Shown: piece after piece, positions 1 to 7,230 of the stretch
Layout of the letters: every line of letters begins with the position of its first letter
How positions within the stretch are numbered: position 1 is the first letter of the stretch
Assembly: GCA_035647175.1 (NCBI GenBank)
Contig: DASRNX010000100.1
Location: 1-13,575 of the forward strand
Length of the DNA stretch: 13,575 nt
From: UBA3941 sp035647175
GTDB taxonomy: Bacteria; Bacillota; Clostridia; Caldicoprobacterales; UBA3941
Reading direction: 5' to 3'
Position numbers and translations under genes: made by a program
The notes under the pieces: model-generated
Seen by the model: only the letters and a program-made list of their open reading frames with translations
The model's database searches: none
Told to the model about the DNA's origin: nothing

Positions 1-16
1 GAGAATATGTAATTAT

Positions 17-41
17 AGTGGTTGAAAGTGGGGGTAAGTGG
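17..41 (+). promoter_or_regulatory. Probable MraZ operator: three AGTGG repeats spaced 10 bp
   Basis: AGTGG occurs at 17-21, 27-31 and 37-41, so three identical 5-mers are each separated by a 5-nt spacer. MraZ proteins are known to bind short TGGG-type direct repeats separated by 5-nt spacers just upstream of their own gene. The spacing here, one helical turn, matches that arrangement exactly, and the next gene is mraZ. The array overlaps the -35 box and the -35/-10 spacer of the predicted promoter, so binding should hinder RNA polymerase. The repeats are seen directly; the operator function is inferred from family knowledge. Confidence 0.75.
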
Positions 42-50
42 TGCGATAAT
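22..50 (+). promoter_or_regulatory. Predicted sigma-A-type promoter of the mraZ operon
   Basis: TTGAAA at 22-27 (5 of 6 to consensus) is separated by exactly 17 nt from GATAAT at 45-50 (5 of 6). A TG at 42-43 gives an extended -10 element. A start site about 7 nt past the -10 box would fall near 57 and leave a leader of only about 14 nt before the preferred mraZ start. The overlap with the AGTGG repeats supports a repressible promoter driving the whole cluster. Another promoter may lie outside the window. Confidence 0.7.
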
Positions 51-70
51 AAAGAAGAGGGGTGAGGCTG

Positions 71-502
71 GTGTTCATTGGTGAATATCAACATATTCTC
101 GATCCAAAGGGACGGGTTATTATGCCGTCTAAATTTCGCGATGATCTGGGGGAGAATTTTGTTGTGACCAAAGGCCTGGACAACTGCCTATTCGTATACC
201 CCCAAGGGGAATGGAAGGAGCTGGAGGGCAAGCTTAAGACCCTTCCGTTGACCAGCAAGGATGCAAGAGCTTTTACCAGGTTCTTTTTCTCAGGCGCCAC
301 TGAATGTGAATTGGACAAGCAGGGTAGAATCTTGATACCTGCCAATCTTCGCGAGTATGCCGGACTGGACAAGGATCTTATAATAATCGGCGTTGCCAGC
401 AGGGTTGAGATCTGGGGTAAGGAACGTTGGGAAGACTACAACAGCGATGCCAATTTAGATCATCAATCCATAGTCGAGAAGATGGCGGAATTGGGAATTT
501 AG
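71..502 (+). CDS. mraZ: Transcriptional regulator MraZ
   Basis: MraZ is the small AbrB-fold DNA-binding protein at the head of dcw clusters. It forms ring-shaped oligomers and represses its own operon. Two SpoVT/AbrB-like repeats are visible: an N-terminal one beginning FIGEYQHILDPKGR and a second around CELDKQGRILIP, each with the typical D-x-(K/Q)-GR core. The GTG at 71 is preferred to the in-frame GTG at 62. It gives 143 residues, the usual family length, and an N-terminus starting (M)FIGEY. It also places AGGGG (58-62) 8 nt upstream, whereas the 62 start would overlap its own Shine-Dalgarno sequence. The stop overlaps the rsmH ribosome binding site. It probably acts on the AGTGG repeats at 17-41. 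Confidence 0.96.
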   Translation: MFIGEYQHILDPKGRVIMPSKFRDDLGENFVVTKGLDNCLFVYPQGEWKELEGKLKTLPLTSKDARAFTRFFFSGATECELDKQGRILIPANLREYAGLDKDLIIIGVASRVEIWGKERWEDYNSDANLDHQSIVEKMAELGI

Positions 503-506
503 GAGG
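501..506 (+). promoter_or_regulatory. Ribosome binding site of rsmH overlapping the mraZ stop
   Basis: A perfect AGGAGG begins inside the TAG stop codon of mraZ and lies 6 nt before the rsmH ATG. It fixes the rsmH start and suggests translational coupling of the two genes. Confidence 0.85.
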
Positions 507-512
507 ATCCGG

Positions 513-1439
513 ATGAATTTTCATCATATTCCTGTATTGTTTAATGAGACTCTCAATATACTGGGCTTAAAGCCCGGACACATTATAGTAGACGGCACCT
601 TAGGCGGTGGCGGACATTCAGGCGGCATTTTAGAAAGAATCGTTCCGGGGGGCCTTCTCGTAGGGATAGATAGAGACCCCAATGCTTTGGCAGCCGCTAG
701 GACATACCTGCATCAATATAAGGATTCCCTAGTAACCGTCCATGGAAACTTTAACGATCTTGATTCCATTTTGGACAGGCTCAATATATCAAATATCGAT
801 GGTATGATGATGGATCTCGGAGTATCATCTCATCAGCTGGATGAGGAGAGTCGAGGTTTTTCGTATCACGGTGATGCTCCGCTGGACATGAGAATGGATC
901 CCACACAGCCATTAAGTGCCCAAAATGTTGTAAATGAATATGGGGAGAGACAGCTAGCACAGGTCATCTTAAGGTATGGTGAGGAGAGGTGGGCCGCCAG
1001 GATAGCAAAATTTATAGTCAAGAGCCGACCTATACACACGACGGGTGAATTGACAGAGGTGATCAAGGCCGCCATTCCCGCAAACGTAAGGCGACGAGGG
1101 CCCCATCCTTCCAGGCGGACCTTTCAGGCTATCAGGATAGAGGTCAATGGGGAATTGGAAATCTTAGAAGGCGCCATAGAAACTGCGGTGGCTTCATTAA
1201 AATCGGGGGGAAGGTTGTGTATTATTACCTTTCATTCCCTAGAGGACAGGATAGTGAAGAATACCTTCCGTAGGCTTCAGAGGCCATGTACCTGTCCGCC
1301 GGATTCGCCCATATGCATATGCGGACATAAGGCCTCGGTAAAGGTTATAACCAGAAAACCAATTATTCCATCGGAGGACGAGACGGATGAAAACCCTCGC
1401 TCACGGAGTGCCAAGCTGAGGGCTTGTCAAAAATTATAG
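513..1439 (+). CDS. rsmH: 16S rRNA (cytosine(1402)-N(4))-methyltransferase RsmH (MraW)
   Basis: This SAM-dependent methyltransferase makes the N4-methyl group of m4Cm1402 in the decoding centre of 16S rRNA. The SAM-binding signature DGTLGGGGHSGGIL is at residues 28-40, followed by GIDRDPNA at 51-58. Further family blocks are MMDLGVSSHQLD, the GFSYHGDAPLDMRMD stretch, TFHSLEDRIVK, a cysteine-rich segment (CTCPPDSPICICG) and a C-terminal SRSAKLRA motif. At 308 residues it is full length. The ATG follows a perfect AGGAGG. It is second in the operon, as in most bacteria, with only 10 nt between it and mraZ. Confidence 0.98.
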   Translation: MNFHHIPVLFNETLNILGLKPGHIIVDGTLGGGGHSGGILERIVPGGLLVGIDRDPNALAAARTYLHQYKDSLVTVHGNFNDLDSILDRLNISNIDGMMMDLGVSSHQLDEESRGFSYHGDAPLDMRMDPTQPLSAQNVVNEYGERQLAQVILRYGEERWAARIAKFIVKSRPIHTTGELTEVIKAAIPANVRRRGPHPSRRTFQAIRIEVNGELEILEGAIETAVASLKSGGRLCIITFHSLEDRIVKNTFRRLQRPCTCPPDSPICICGHKASVKVITRKPIIPSEDETDENPRSRSAKLRACQKL

Positions 1440-1484
1440 CCGGGAATGAGCGTCAAACATAAACATTGAGGGGGCTGAATACAA

Positions 1485-1958
1485 TTGTTAGTAGCAGAAA
1501 AAAAGCAATACACAGGGATCTATTACCCCCATGAAATAGAGGTAGAACGGCCGATCTCCGTGCCACGCCCCAAGGCGGTGCCCAAAACAAGATCAAGGGC
1601 GGGGAAAATGGTGTCTCATATAGTGCTAATTATTATAGGGTTTGCTATATGCTCATTTACCGTTGCAAGATTCGCTGTAATAGCCCAAAAACAACAGGAG
1701 ATTGTGGAGCTTGGGAAGGTGCTGGAGAGGCAACAGGTAATCCAGGAATACATGACATTGGAGCTGGCCTCCCGTGGGAACTTAGATGAAATAGAAGAGT
1801 TTGCAAAAAATGATTTGGAGATGGACTATCCCCATAAAGGCCAGATCCTCATGGTAGACTTGCCTGAAAAAACCAACAAGGCCGAAGTGGAGACCGCATC
1901 GTTAGCCTCTGGGGGAAAGGAGAGCCTGTGGAGCAGGCTGGTAAGCCTTTTGGATTGA
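1485..1958 (+). CDS. ftsL: Cell division protein FtsL (septum formation initiator family)
   Basis: FtsL is a bitopic divisome protein that complexes with DivIB/FtsQ and DivIC/FtsB and controls the FtsW–PBP pair. The sequence shows a long, basic, proline-containing cytoplasmic tail (about 1-43), one membrane segment (about 44-65, HIVLIIIGFAICSFTVARF), a Q/E-rich heptad-like coiled coil (about 66-98) and the late motif FAKNDLEMDYPHKGQ (about 106-120) common in FtsL. It starts at TTG; GAGGGGG at 1468-1474 lies 10 nt upstream and supports this. Primary sequence is poorly conserved in the family, so the call rests on topology plus its place between rsmH and the PBP gene. At 157 residues it is somewhat long, mainly in the N-terminal tail. 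Confidence 0.88.
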   Translation: MLVAEKKQYTGIYYPHEIEVERPISVPRPKAVPKTRSRAGKMVSHIVLIIIGFAICSFTVARFAVIAQKQQEIVELGKVLERQQVIQEYMTLELASRGNLDEIEEFAKNDLEMDYPHKGQILMVDLPEKTNKAEVETASLASGGKESLWSRLVSLLD

Positions 1959-1987
1959 CACAGGCATTTTTTTAATGCATTTATATT
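1955..1987 (+). promoter_or_regulatory. Possible internal promoter before the PBP gene
   Basis: A perfect TTGACA (1955-1960) overlaps the ftsL stop codon and is followed by a very AT-rich stretch. The best -10-like matches are imperfect or badly spaced: CATTTA at 17 nt (1978) or TTATAT at 20 nt (1981). A short hairpin, GCATT/AATGC with a T5 loop (1964-1978), lies in the spacer. An own promoter would fit a PBP gene that may also be needed at sporulation, but the -10 is weak. Confidence 0.35.
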
Positions 1988-2023
1988 ATATTTTTAATTT
2001 AAATCTGTAGGGTGGTGGTAGCA

Positions 2024-4219
2024 ATGGCTGTCCCCAGTGTTACGAACAGGAAAAGATTGCTGGCCATGCTGATATCATTTACATTTGTTTTTATCGGACT
2101 TATAGGACGTTTAGGATACATACACCTGGTATGGGGCAAGGAACTCCAACAAAAGGCGGTAGGACAATGGACGCGAAACCTGGCGGTATACCCAAAAAGG
2201 GGAATGATCAAGGATCGCAATGGGAATATCTTAGCCCAAAGCGGAAGCTCCGAGACCATTGCGGCCCGTCCCAGCCAGATAAAGGATCCAAAGGGCGTAG
2301 CCGCCATTTTGGCTCCTATTTTAGAATTGGACCAGGATAAGCTCTACGAGAAGTTGTCGGATACTAAGAGTTCCTTCGTATGGATAAAAAGGCAGGTAGC
2401 AAGGGAAGTAGCCAATGAGGTTAGGGCGCTGGGCATAAAAGGTGTGGACTTTACCGAAGAACCTAAGCGATATTACCCCAACCGAGATTTGGCTTCTCAT
2501 GTATTGGGGTTTACCATGAAGTATGCCGAGGGCGATGACGGGTTAAAGGGGCAGGATGGAATAGAGCTCTATTATGATAAATATTTAAAGGGGCTGGCCG
2601 GTAAAATTGTTATGGAAACCGATGCCAGGGGAAGAGAAATGCCCAATAATGTAGACCGTTATATCCCGCCCATGGACGGTCTCAACCTCATTTTAACCAT
2701 CGATCAGGTGGTTCAGCATTTTACAGAAAAAGCCGTAAAGGATGCCATGGAAAAGTATGCGGCAAAGAAGGTATTGGCCATCGTCATGGATCCCAATACC
2801 GGCGAAGTATTGGCCATGGTAAATAGACCAAATTTTGACCCCAATGACCCTCCGAGGGAATTGGGGTACGAGGGTATGCAAGATTACGTAAAAAACTTTT
2901 TGGCGAAGGACAGTATGGATCCCGGGTCCACCTTCAAAATTGTAACCACGGCTGCGGCGCTGGATGCAGGGGCAATGACGCTGGAAAGCAGTTTTGATTG
3001 TCCGGGGTTTAGAACCCTGGAAGGAAACGAGAGGATTAGATGTCACAAGGCGGGTGGGCACGGACACCAGACCTTTGCCGAGGCCGTGGAAAACTCCTGC
3101 AATCCGGCATTCGTGGATATGGCTATGGCTCTTGGTAAGGATAAATTCTATAAGTATATTGAGGCCTTCGGTTTTGGGCAAAAAACGGGTATAGACATAA
3201 ACGGAGAGGCCCAAGGGATTCTAATCCCCAGAGAGGCCGTGAAGAATTTAGACCTGGCCAGAATCGGATTCGGTCAATCCATATCGGTAACTCCGCTCCA
3301 GCTTATTGCAGCCAGTGCGGCGGCAATCAACGGCGGGAACTATATGAAGCCCTATCTTGCAAAGGCGCTGACGGAGACCAAGATAGATTCTGACACTGGC
3401 GAGGAGTATGAGCAGATAGTCAAGGAGATAGAGCCGCAGAAATTGCGCCAGGTGGTATCAAAGGAGACCTCCCAGAAGGTCGCTAGGATACTCCAGGGAG
3501 TTGTAGAGAGCGGAAGTGGGGCTAACGCCTATATACCGGGATTCAGGGTGGGAGGAAAGACTGGGACCGCCCAAAAATATGGGAAGGACGGCAAAATCGT
3601 TCAGGGAAGGCATATAGCCTCCTTTATCGGGTTTGCACCCGCCGATAACCCTAGGGTTATAGTGTTGTTCGCCGTTGACGAGCCCCAGGTAGCCGTAGAC
3701 TTCGGTAGCGTAGTAGCTGCGCCCTACGTACAGATGATTCTCAAGGATACATTGCCGTATCTCGGGGTTGAGCCCGCCTTCGACGACGAGACAATGGAGC
3801 TCAACAGACAGGTGGAGGTCCCGGATGTCATGGGTATGGCCCTTGGTGAGGGTTATGCCGTTTTAGATGAAAGGGAGCTGAAATACCTTTCCAGCGATTC
3901 GGTGGGAACGGATACCATAATAAAGGATCAGATGCCAAAACCCGGCGCCAAGGTCAAGGTAAATACGACGGTTCTTCTGTACACCCAGGAGCAATCGCCG
4001 GAGGATCCCGGTGAAGGTCCGGAGCCGACGGAAGGGAAGGTCATTGTTCCCGACCTTAAGGGCAAATCCATCAGGGAAGTAAACAATGTTTTAGTGTCTC
4101 TGGGCCTCAGGCTAAGGATTGAGGGCTCCGGGGTAGCGGTGAGCCAGGACCACCCCGCAGAAAGCCAGGTTGAGCCGGGTACTGAAATCACGGTTGAATT
4201 TGCTATGCCGGGGGAGTAA
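2024..4219 (+). CDS. Class B penicillin-binding protein with two PASTA domains (PBP2B/SpoVD/FtsI type)
   Basis: This is the septal D,D-transpeptidase that cross-links glycan made by FtsW/SpoVE. After a short basic N-terminus comes one membrane anchor (about 13-34, MLISFTFVFIGLIGRLGYIHL). A PBP dimerisation region follows, then the transpeptidase domain with all three active-site motifs: STFK at 302-305 (nucleophile S302), SCN at 358-360 and KTGT at 512-515. Two C-terminal PASTA domains start at VPDVMG (about 599) and VPDLKG (about 675), joined by a Pro/Glu/Gly-rich linker. I chose ATG 2024 (731 residues) because the GGGTGG-type sequence (2010-2019) sits at a proper distance; GTG 2012 or 2015 would overlap it. 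PASTA domains are typical of Gram-positive members. Sequence alone does not separate vegetative PBP2B from sporulation SpoVD, so I give no symbol. Confidence 0.95.
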   Translation: MAVPSVTNRKRLLAMLISFTFVFIGLIGRLGYIHLVWGKELQQKAVGQWTRNLAVYPKRGMIKDRNGNILAQSGSSETIAARPSQIKDPKGVAAILAPILELDQDKLYEKLSDTKSSFVWIKRQVAREVANEVRALGIKGVDFTEEPKRYYPNRDLASHVLGFTMKYAEGDDGLKGQDGIELYYDKYLKGLAGKIVMETDARGREMPNNVDRYIPPMDGLNLILTIDQVVQHFTEKAVKDAMEKYAAKKVLAIVMDPNTGEVLAMVNRPNFDPNDPPRELGYEGMQDYVKNFLAKDSMDPGSTFKIVTTAAALDAGAMTLESSFDCPGFRTLEGNERIRCHKAGGHGHQTFAEAVENSCNPAFVDMAMALGKDKFYKYIEAFGFGQKTGIDINGEAQGILIPREAVKNLDLARIGFGQSISVTPLQLIAASAAAINGGNYMKPYLAKALTETKIDSDTGEEYEQIVKEIEPQKLRQVVSKETSQKVARILQGVVESGSGANAYIPGFRVGGKTGTAQKYGKDGKIVQGRHIASFIGFAPADNPRVIVLFAVDEPQVAVDFGSVVAAPYVQMILKDTLPYLGVEPAFDDETMELNRQVEVPDVMGMALGEGYAVLDERELKYLSSDSVGTDTIIKDQMPKPGAKVKVNTTVLLYTQEQSPEDPGEGPEPTEGKVIVPDLKGKSIREVNNVLVSLGLRLRIEGSGVAVSQDHPAESQVEPGTEITVEFAMPGE

Positions 4220-4229
4220 TATATAGTGG

Positions 4230-4259
4230 GTTTTAACTTTACGCCTTAAAGGCTATAAT
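4230..4259 (+). promoter_or_regulatory. Possible internal promoter with palindrome upstream of murE
   Basis: The 95-nt gap between the PBP gene and murE contains a perfect TATAAT (4254-4259). Immediately before it is a perfect 11-bp palindrome, GCCTTAAAGGC (4243-4253). At 16-17 nt upstream only weak -35 matches exist (TTTTAA or TTTAAC, 3 of 6). If used, transcription would start near 4266 with a leader of about 50 nt. The palindrome could be an operator in the spacer, but it is short and AT-centred and may be chance. Confidence 0.35.
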
Positions 4260-4314
4260 AGATGTAGGTTAATCTGACGCGACGTGCCCAAGAAATAATA
4301 GGACGGTATCTTGA

Positions 4315-5778
4315 ATGAAACTAAATAAATTGCTAAATGGTATAGACTGTATAAAAATCGAAGGTAATCCAAATGTAGATATTAAAGATATGCACTATGA
4401 TTCCAGGAAGGTGACCGGCGGATCCCTGTTTTTCTGTATTAAGGGGTTGACGGTGGACGGACACGACTATGCTGCCCAGGCCATAGACAGGGGGGCAAAG
4501 GTGTTGGTACTTGAAAGGGACATAGATGCAGATGAGGATATAACCAAGGTGTTTGTCAAAGATTCCAGGGCAGCCATGGCATATATGTCCGGGAATTTCT
4601 ATAACAATCCCACCCGGGGTATTACCTGTATAGGTATCACGGGTACCAACGGAAAAACTACTGTTACCCACCTTGTAAAATCTATCCTAGAGAAGGTGGG
4701 GCAGAGGGTTGGCCTTATAGGGACCATAACCAATATGGTGGGAGACAGAAAGATCCCATCAAAACATACCACCCCAGAGTCCTTGGATCTTCAGGGGATT
4801 TTGAGGGATATGGCCGACGAAGACGTAGACAGCATAGTTATGGAGGTCTCGTCCCATTCCCTAAGCCTAGGGAGGGTCGAGGGAATCCCATACGATATCG
4901 GGGTATTTACCAATCTATCCCAGGACCATTTGGATTTTCACGGGAATATGGAAGAATATAGGGATACCAAGGCCAGGCTTTTTGCCCAGAGCAAGGCGGC
5001 TGTCATAAATGTGGACGACGAGATAGGCAGGTGGATGTTGGATAGGATTACCACCGGGGTCTACACCTATGGCATCTGCAAAGAGGCGGATATATATGCA
5101 AGGGAACTGGAAATCACCGAAAGGGGTGTTACCTTTAACCTGCATACCCCTGGCGGCGACATAGGCGGCGTAAACCTGGGTATACCCGGTATCTTCAGCA
5201 TATACAACGCTCTGGCTGCGGCCAGCGTGTGCTATAGTTTGGGTATACCCTTGGATATAATCGTCCAAGGGCTGGAGGCGGTCAAAGGCGTGGATGGGCG
5301 CTTTGAGCTTTTAGATACCGGAACCGATTATTCGGTGATACTGGACTATGCCCATACCCCGGATGGCCTGGAAAATATTCTACAGACCGCCGATGGATTC
5401 GCAAAGGGCAGGGTTATAACCCTATTTGGCTGCGGGGGAGACAGGGATCATGGCAAAAGGCCCATCATGGGGGAGGTTGCCGGAAGATATTCGGACTATT
5501 GTATCATAACTTCCGACAATCCCCGCAGCGAGGATCCCATGGATATAATTATGGATATAGAGCCGGGAGTAAGAAAAACAAGTTGTCCCTACACCATAAT
5601 AGAAAATCGCAGGGAGGCCATAGAATATGCCCTTGTTCATGCCAGAGAGGGTGATGTGGTTATACTTACCGGCAAGGGACATGAAACATATCAAATCCTA
5701 AAGGATGGGACCATACCCTTCGATGAAAGGGAGATAGTCTCAGAAATTCTAGATAAGAGCAGGACAGGAGCAAAATAG
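4315..5778 (+). CDS. murE: UDP-N-acetylmuramoyl-tripeptide synthetase MurE, predicted meso-diaminopimelate-adding
   Basis: MurE adds the third stem-peptide residue to UDP-MurNAc-L-Ala-D-Glu in the cytoplasm, using ATP. The N-terminal UDP-binding domain has HYDSRKVTGGSLFFCIKG. The ATP P-loop GTNGKT spans 110-115, TTPESLDL and MEVSSHSL follow, and the lysine expected to be carbamylated is K219 in DTKARLF. DNPRSEDP (D401-R404) is the acceptor-selecting motif; DNPR is known to indicate meso-diaminopimelate rather than L-lysine. GKGHETYQ lies near the C-terminus. At 487 residues it is full length. The ATG is the first start after an in-frame TGA; its Shine-Dalgarno sequence, GGACGG (4301-4306), is weaker than those of its neighbours. 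The stop codon directly abuts the murF ATG. Confidence 0.97.
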   Translation: MKLNKLLNGIDCIKIEGNPNVDIKDMHYDSRKVTGGSLFFCIKGLTVDGHDYAAQAIDRGAKVLVLERDIDADEDITKVFVKDSRAAMAYMSGNFYNNPTRGITCIGITGTNGKTTVTHLVKSILEKVGQRVGLIGTITNMVGDRKIPSKHTTPESLDLQGILRDMADEDVDSIVMEVSSHSLSLGRVEGIPYDIGVFTNLSQDHLDFHGNMEEYRDTKARLFAQSKAAVINVDDEIGRWMLDRITTGVYTYGICKEADIYARELEITERGVTFNLHTPGGDIGGVNLGIPGIFSIYNALAAASVCYSLGIPLDIIVQGLEAVKGVDGRFELLDTGTDYSVILDYAHTPDGLENILQTADGFAKGRVITLFGCGGDRDHGKRPIMGEVAGRYSDYCIITSDNPRSEDPMDIIMDIEPGVRKTSCPYTIIENRREAIEYALVHAREGDVVILTGKGHETYQILKDGTIPFDEREIVSEILDKSRTGAK

Positions 5779-7230
5779 ATGAAATCCTTTACTATAAGAC
5801 AAATAATAGACGCAACCCGGGGCAAACTCCTAAACGATGATCCAGATTTTCTGGACGCTTCAGTATCCGGGGTGAGTACCGATAGCAGGACAATTAAGAA
5901 AGGTCAGCTCTTCATTCCCTTGGTGGGGGAAATTTTTGACGGACACTTTTTTCTGGACCAGGTAGCGGAAAAAGGGGCAACGGCTGTGCTTGTACATAGG
6001 GAGGATGCGGATTGGCTGCCGAAGCTCTTTCCCGATGTGGCCGCCATAAAGGTGCCCGACACCCTAAAAGCTCTCCAGGATTTGGCATCCTTTCAGCGGA
6101 GCCGGTTCGATATCCCGGTGGTAGCCATAACCGGCAGCAACGGAAAAACGACAACCAAGGATATGATCGGGCTGGTGCTATCCAAGGGATATAGTGTCCT
6201 AAAGACCCAGGGAAACTTAAACAACGAAATAGGTCTGCCCCTGACGCTTTTGGAAATGGATGACCATCATCAGGTCATGGTAGTGGAGATGGGAATGAAT
6301 AACCTGGGGGAAATTCACAGATTAGCGGAGATTGCAAGACCTACAATCGCCGTTATCACCAATATAGGTGTGTCCCACCTCCAGAATTTGGGGACTAGGG
6401 AAAATATCCTAAAGGCAAAGCTGGAAGTTTCCGACTTTTTGGGTCCGAAGGATTGGTTGCTGCTAAACGGGGATGACGAGTACCTAGGCTGTAAAGTGAA
6501 GGGGATCACCCCCATGGTAGAATACTTTGGTACCCGAGAGGGTGCAGACATTAGAGCCCAAAACATAAACATTTTAGGGGAGGTGGGGGTATCCTACGAC
6601 CTCTTAATAGGCAGCGATCTATATCCCATGAAAATCCCGGTGCCCGGCAAACACAATGTCTATAATAGTCTAGCGGCCGTTTCGGTGGGGAACCTTTTGG
6701 ATATTGAAATACCAGAAATTCAAAATGCTCTAGAAGGCTTTCGCTCCGGGGATATGCGGCTCAATATTCTAAACACCGAATCCGGATTAAAGATTATTGA
6801 CGATGTCTACAACGCAAGCCCGGATTCTATGACAGCCTCCATAGAGATTTTAAAGGATGTCGGGGGCAAGCGAAAGATTGCCGTCTTGGGCGACATGCTG
6901 GAGCTTGGCGAATACTCTAAAGAAGGTCATCTGAGGGTAGGCAAGGTTGTAGCCCAATGCGGTATCGATCATTTGATTACCGTAGGCCAGGACAGCAAGT
7001 TTATAGGCGAAGGGGCTTTGGATTTCAAGATGGCGGATGAGGATATGACCCACTTAGAGTGTAATAAAGATGTAATGGTATTGCTTAACACAATGCTCGA
7101 GGCAGGCGATACAATATTAGTGAAGGGATCCAGGGGCCTAAAGATGGAGGAGATAGTCCAGTATCTGACGGGTTGGGAAAGAGATGCCAAGGGGGAGAAT
7201 GAGCAATGGACAAAATTATCTACTCAGTAA
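5779..7230 (+). CDS. murF: UDP-N-acetylmuramoyl-tripeptide–D-alanyl-D-alanine ligase MurF
   Basis: MurF adds the D-Ala-D-Ala dipeptide, completing UDP-MurNAc-pentapeptide. The N-terminal domain has VSTDSRTIKKGQLFIPLVGE. The P-loop is TGSNGKTTT (118-126, K123), and NNEIGLPLTLL, EMGMNNLGEI and TNIGVSHL follow. The C-terminal domain contains DDVYNASPDSM and AVLGDMLELG, hallmarks that separate MurF from MurC, MurD and MurE. At 483 residues it is a little longer than typical (about 450-460), owing to a hydrophilic C-terminal tail. The last 25 nt overlap mraY. There is no gap after murE (TAG then ATG), so coupling to murE translation is likely. Confidence 0.97.
   Translation: MKSFTIRQIIDATRGKLLNDDPDFLDASVSGVSTDSRTIKKGQLFIPLVGEIFDGHFFLDQVAEKGATAVLVHREDADWLPKLFPDVAAIKVPDTLKALQDLASFQRSRFDIPVVAITGSNGKTTTKDMIGLVLSKGYSVLKTQGNLNNEIGLPLTLLEMDDHHQVMVVEMGMNNLGEIHRLAEIARPTIAVITNIGVSHLQNLGTRENILKAKLEVSDFLGPKDWLLLNGDDEYLGCKVKGITPMVEYFGTREGADIRAQNINILGEVGVSYDLLIGSDLYPMKIPVPGKHNVYNSLAAVSVGNLLDIEIPEIQNALEGFRSGDMRLNILNTESGLKIIDDVYNASPDSMTASIEILKDVGGKRKIAVLGDMLELGEYSKEGHLRVGKVVAQCGIDHLITVGQDSKFIGEGALDFKMADEDMTHLECNKDVMVLLNTMLEAGDTILVKGSRGLKMEEIVQYLTGWERDAKGENEQWTKLSTQ

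Noticed and set aside
62..70. Upstream GTG at 62 as the mraZ start
   Set aside because: It would leave no room for a Shine-Dalgarno sequence and adds three residues not seen in the family. GTG 71 gives the normal 143 residues.
1964..1978. GCATT/AATGC hairpin with T-run as an intrinsic terminator after ftsL
   Set aside because: The stem is only 5 bp and AT-rich, and the T-run is in the loop rather than after the stem. It should not terminate transcription.
2693..3214. 173-codon - strand frame within the PBP gene
   Set aside because: It lies opposite the transpeptidase domain and has no ribosome binding site or domain.
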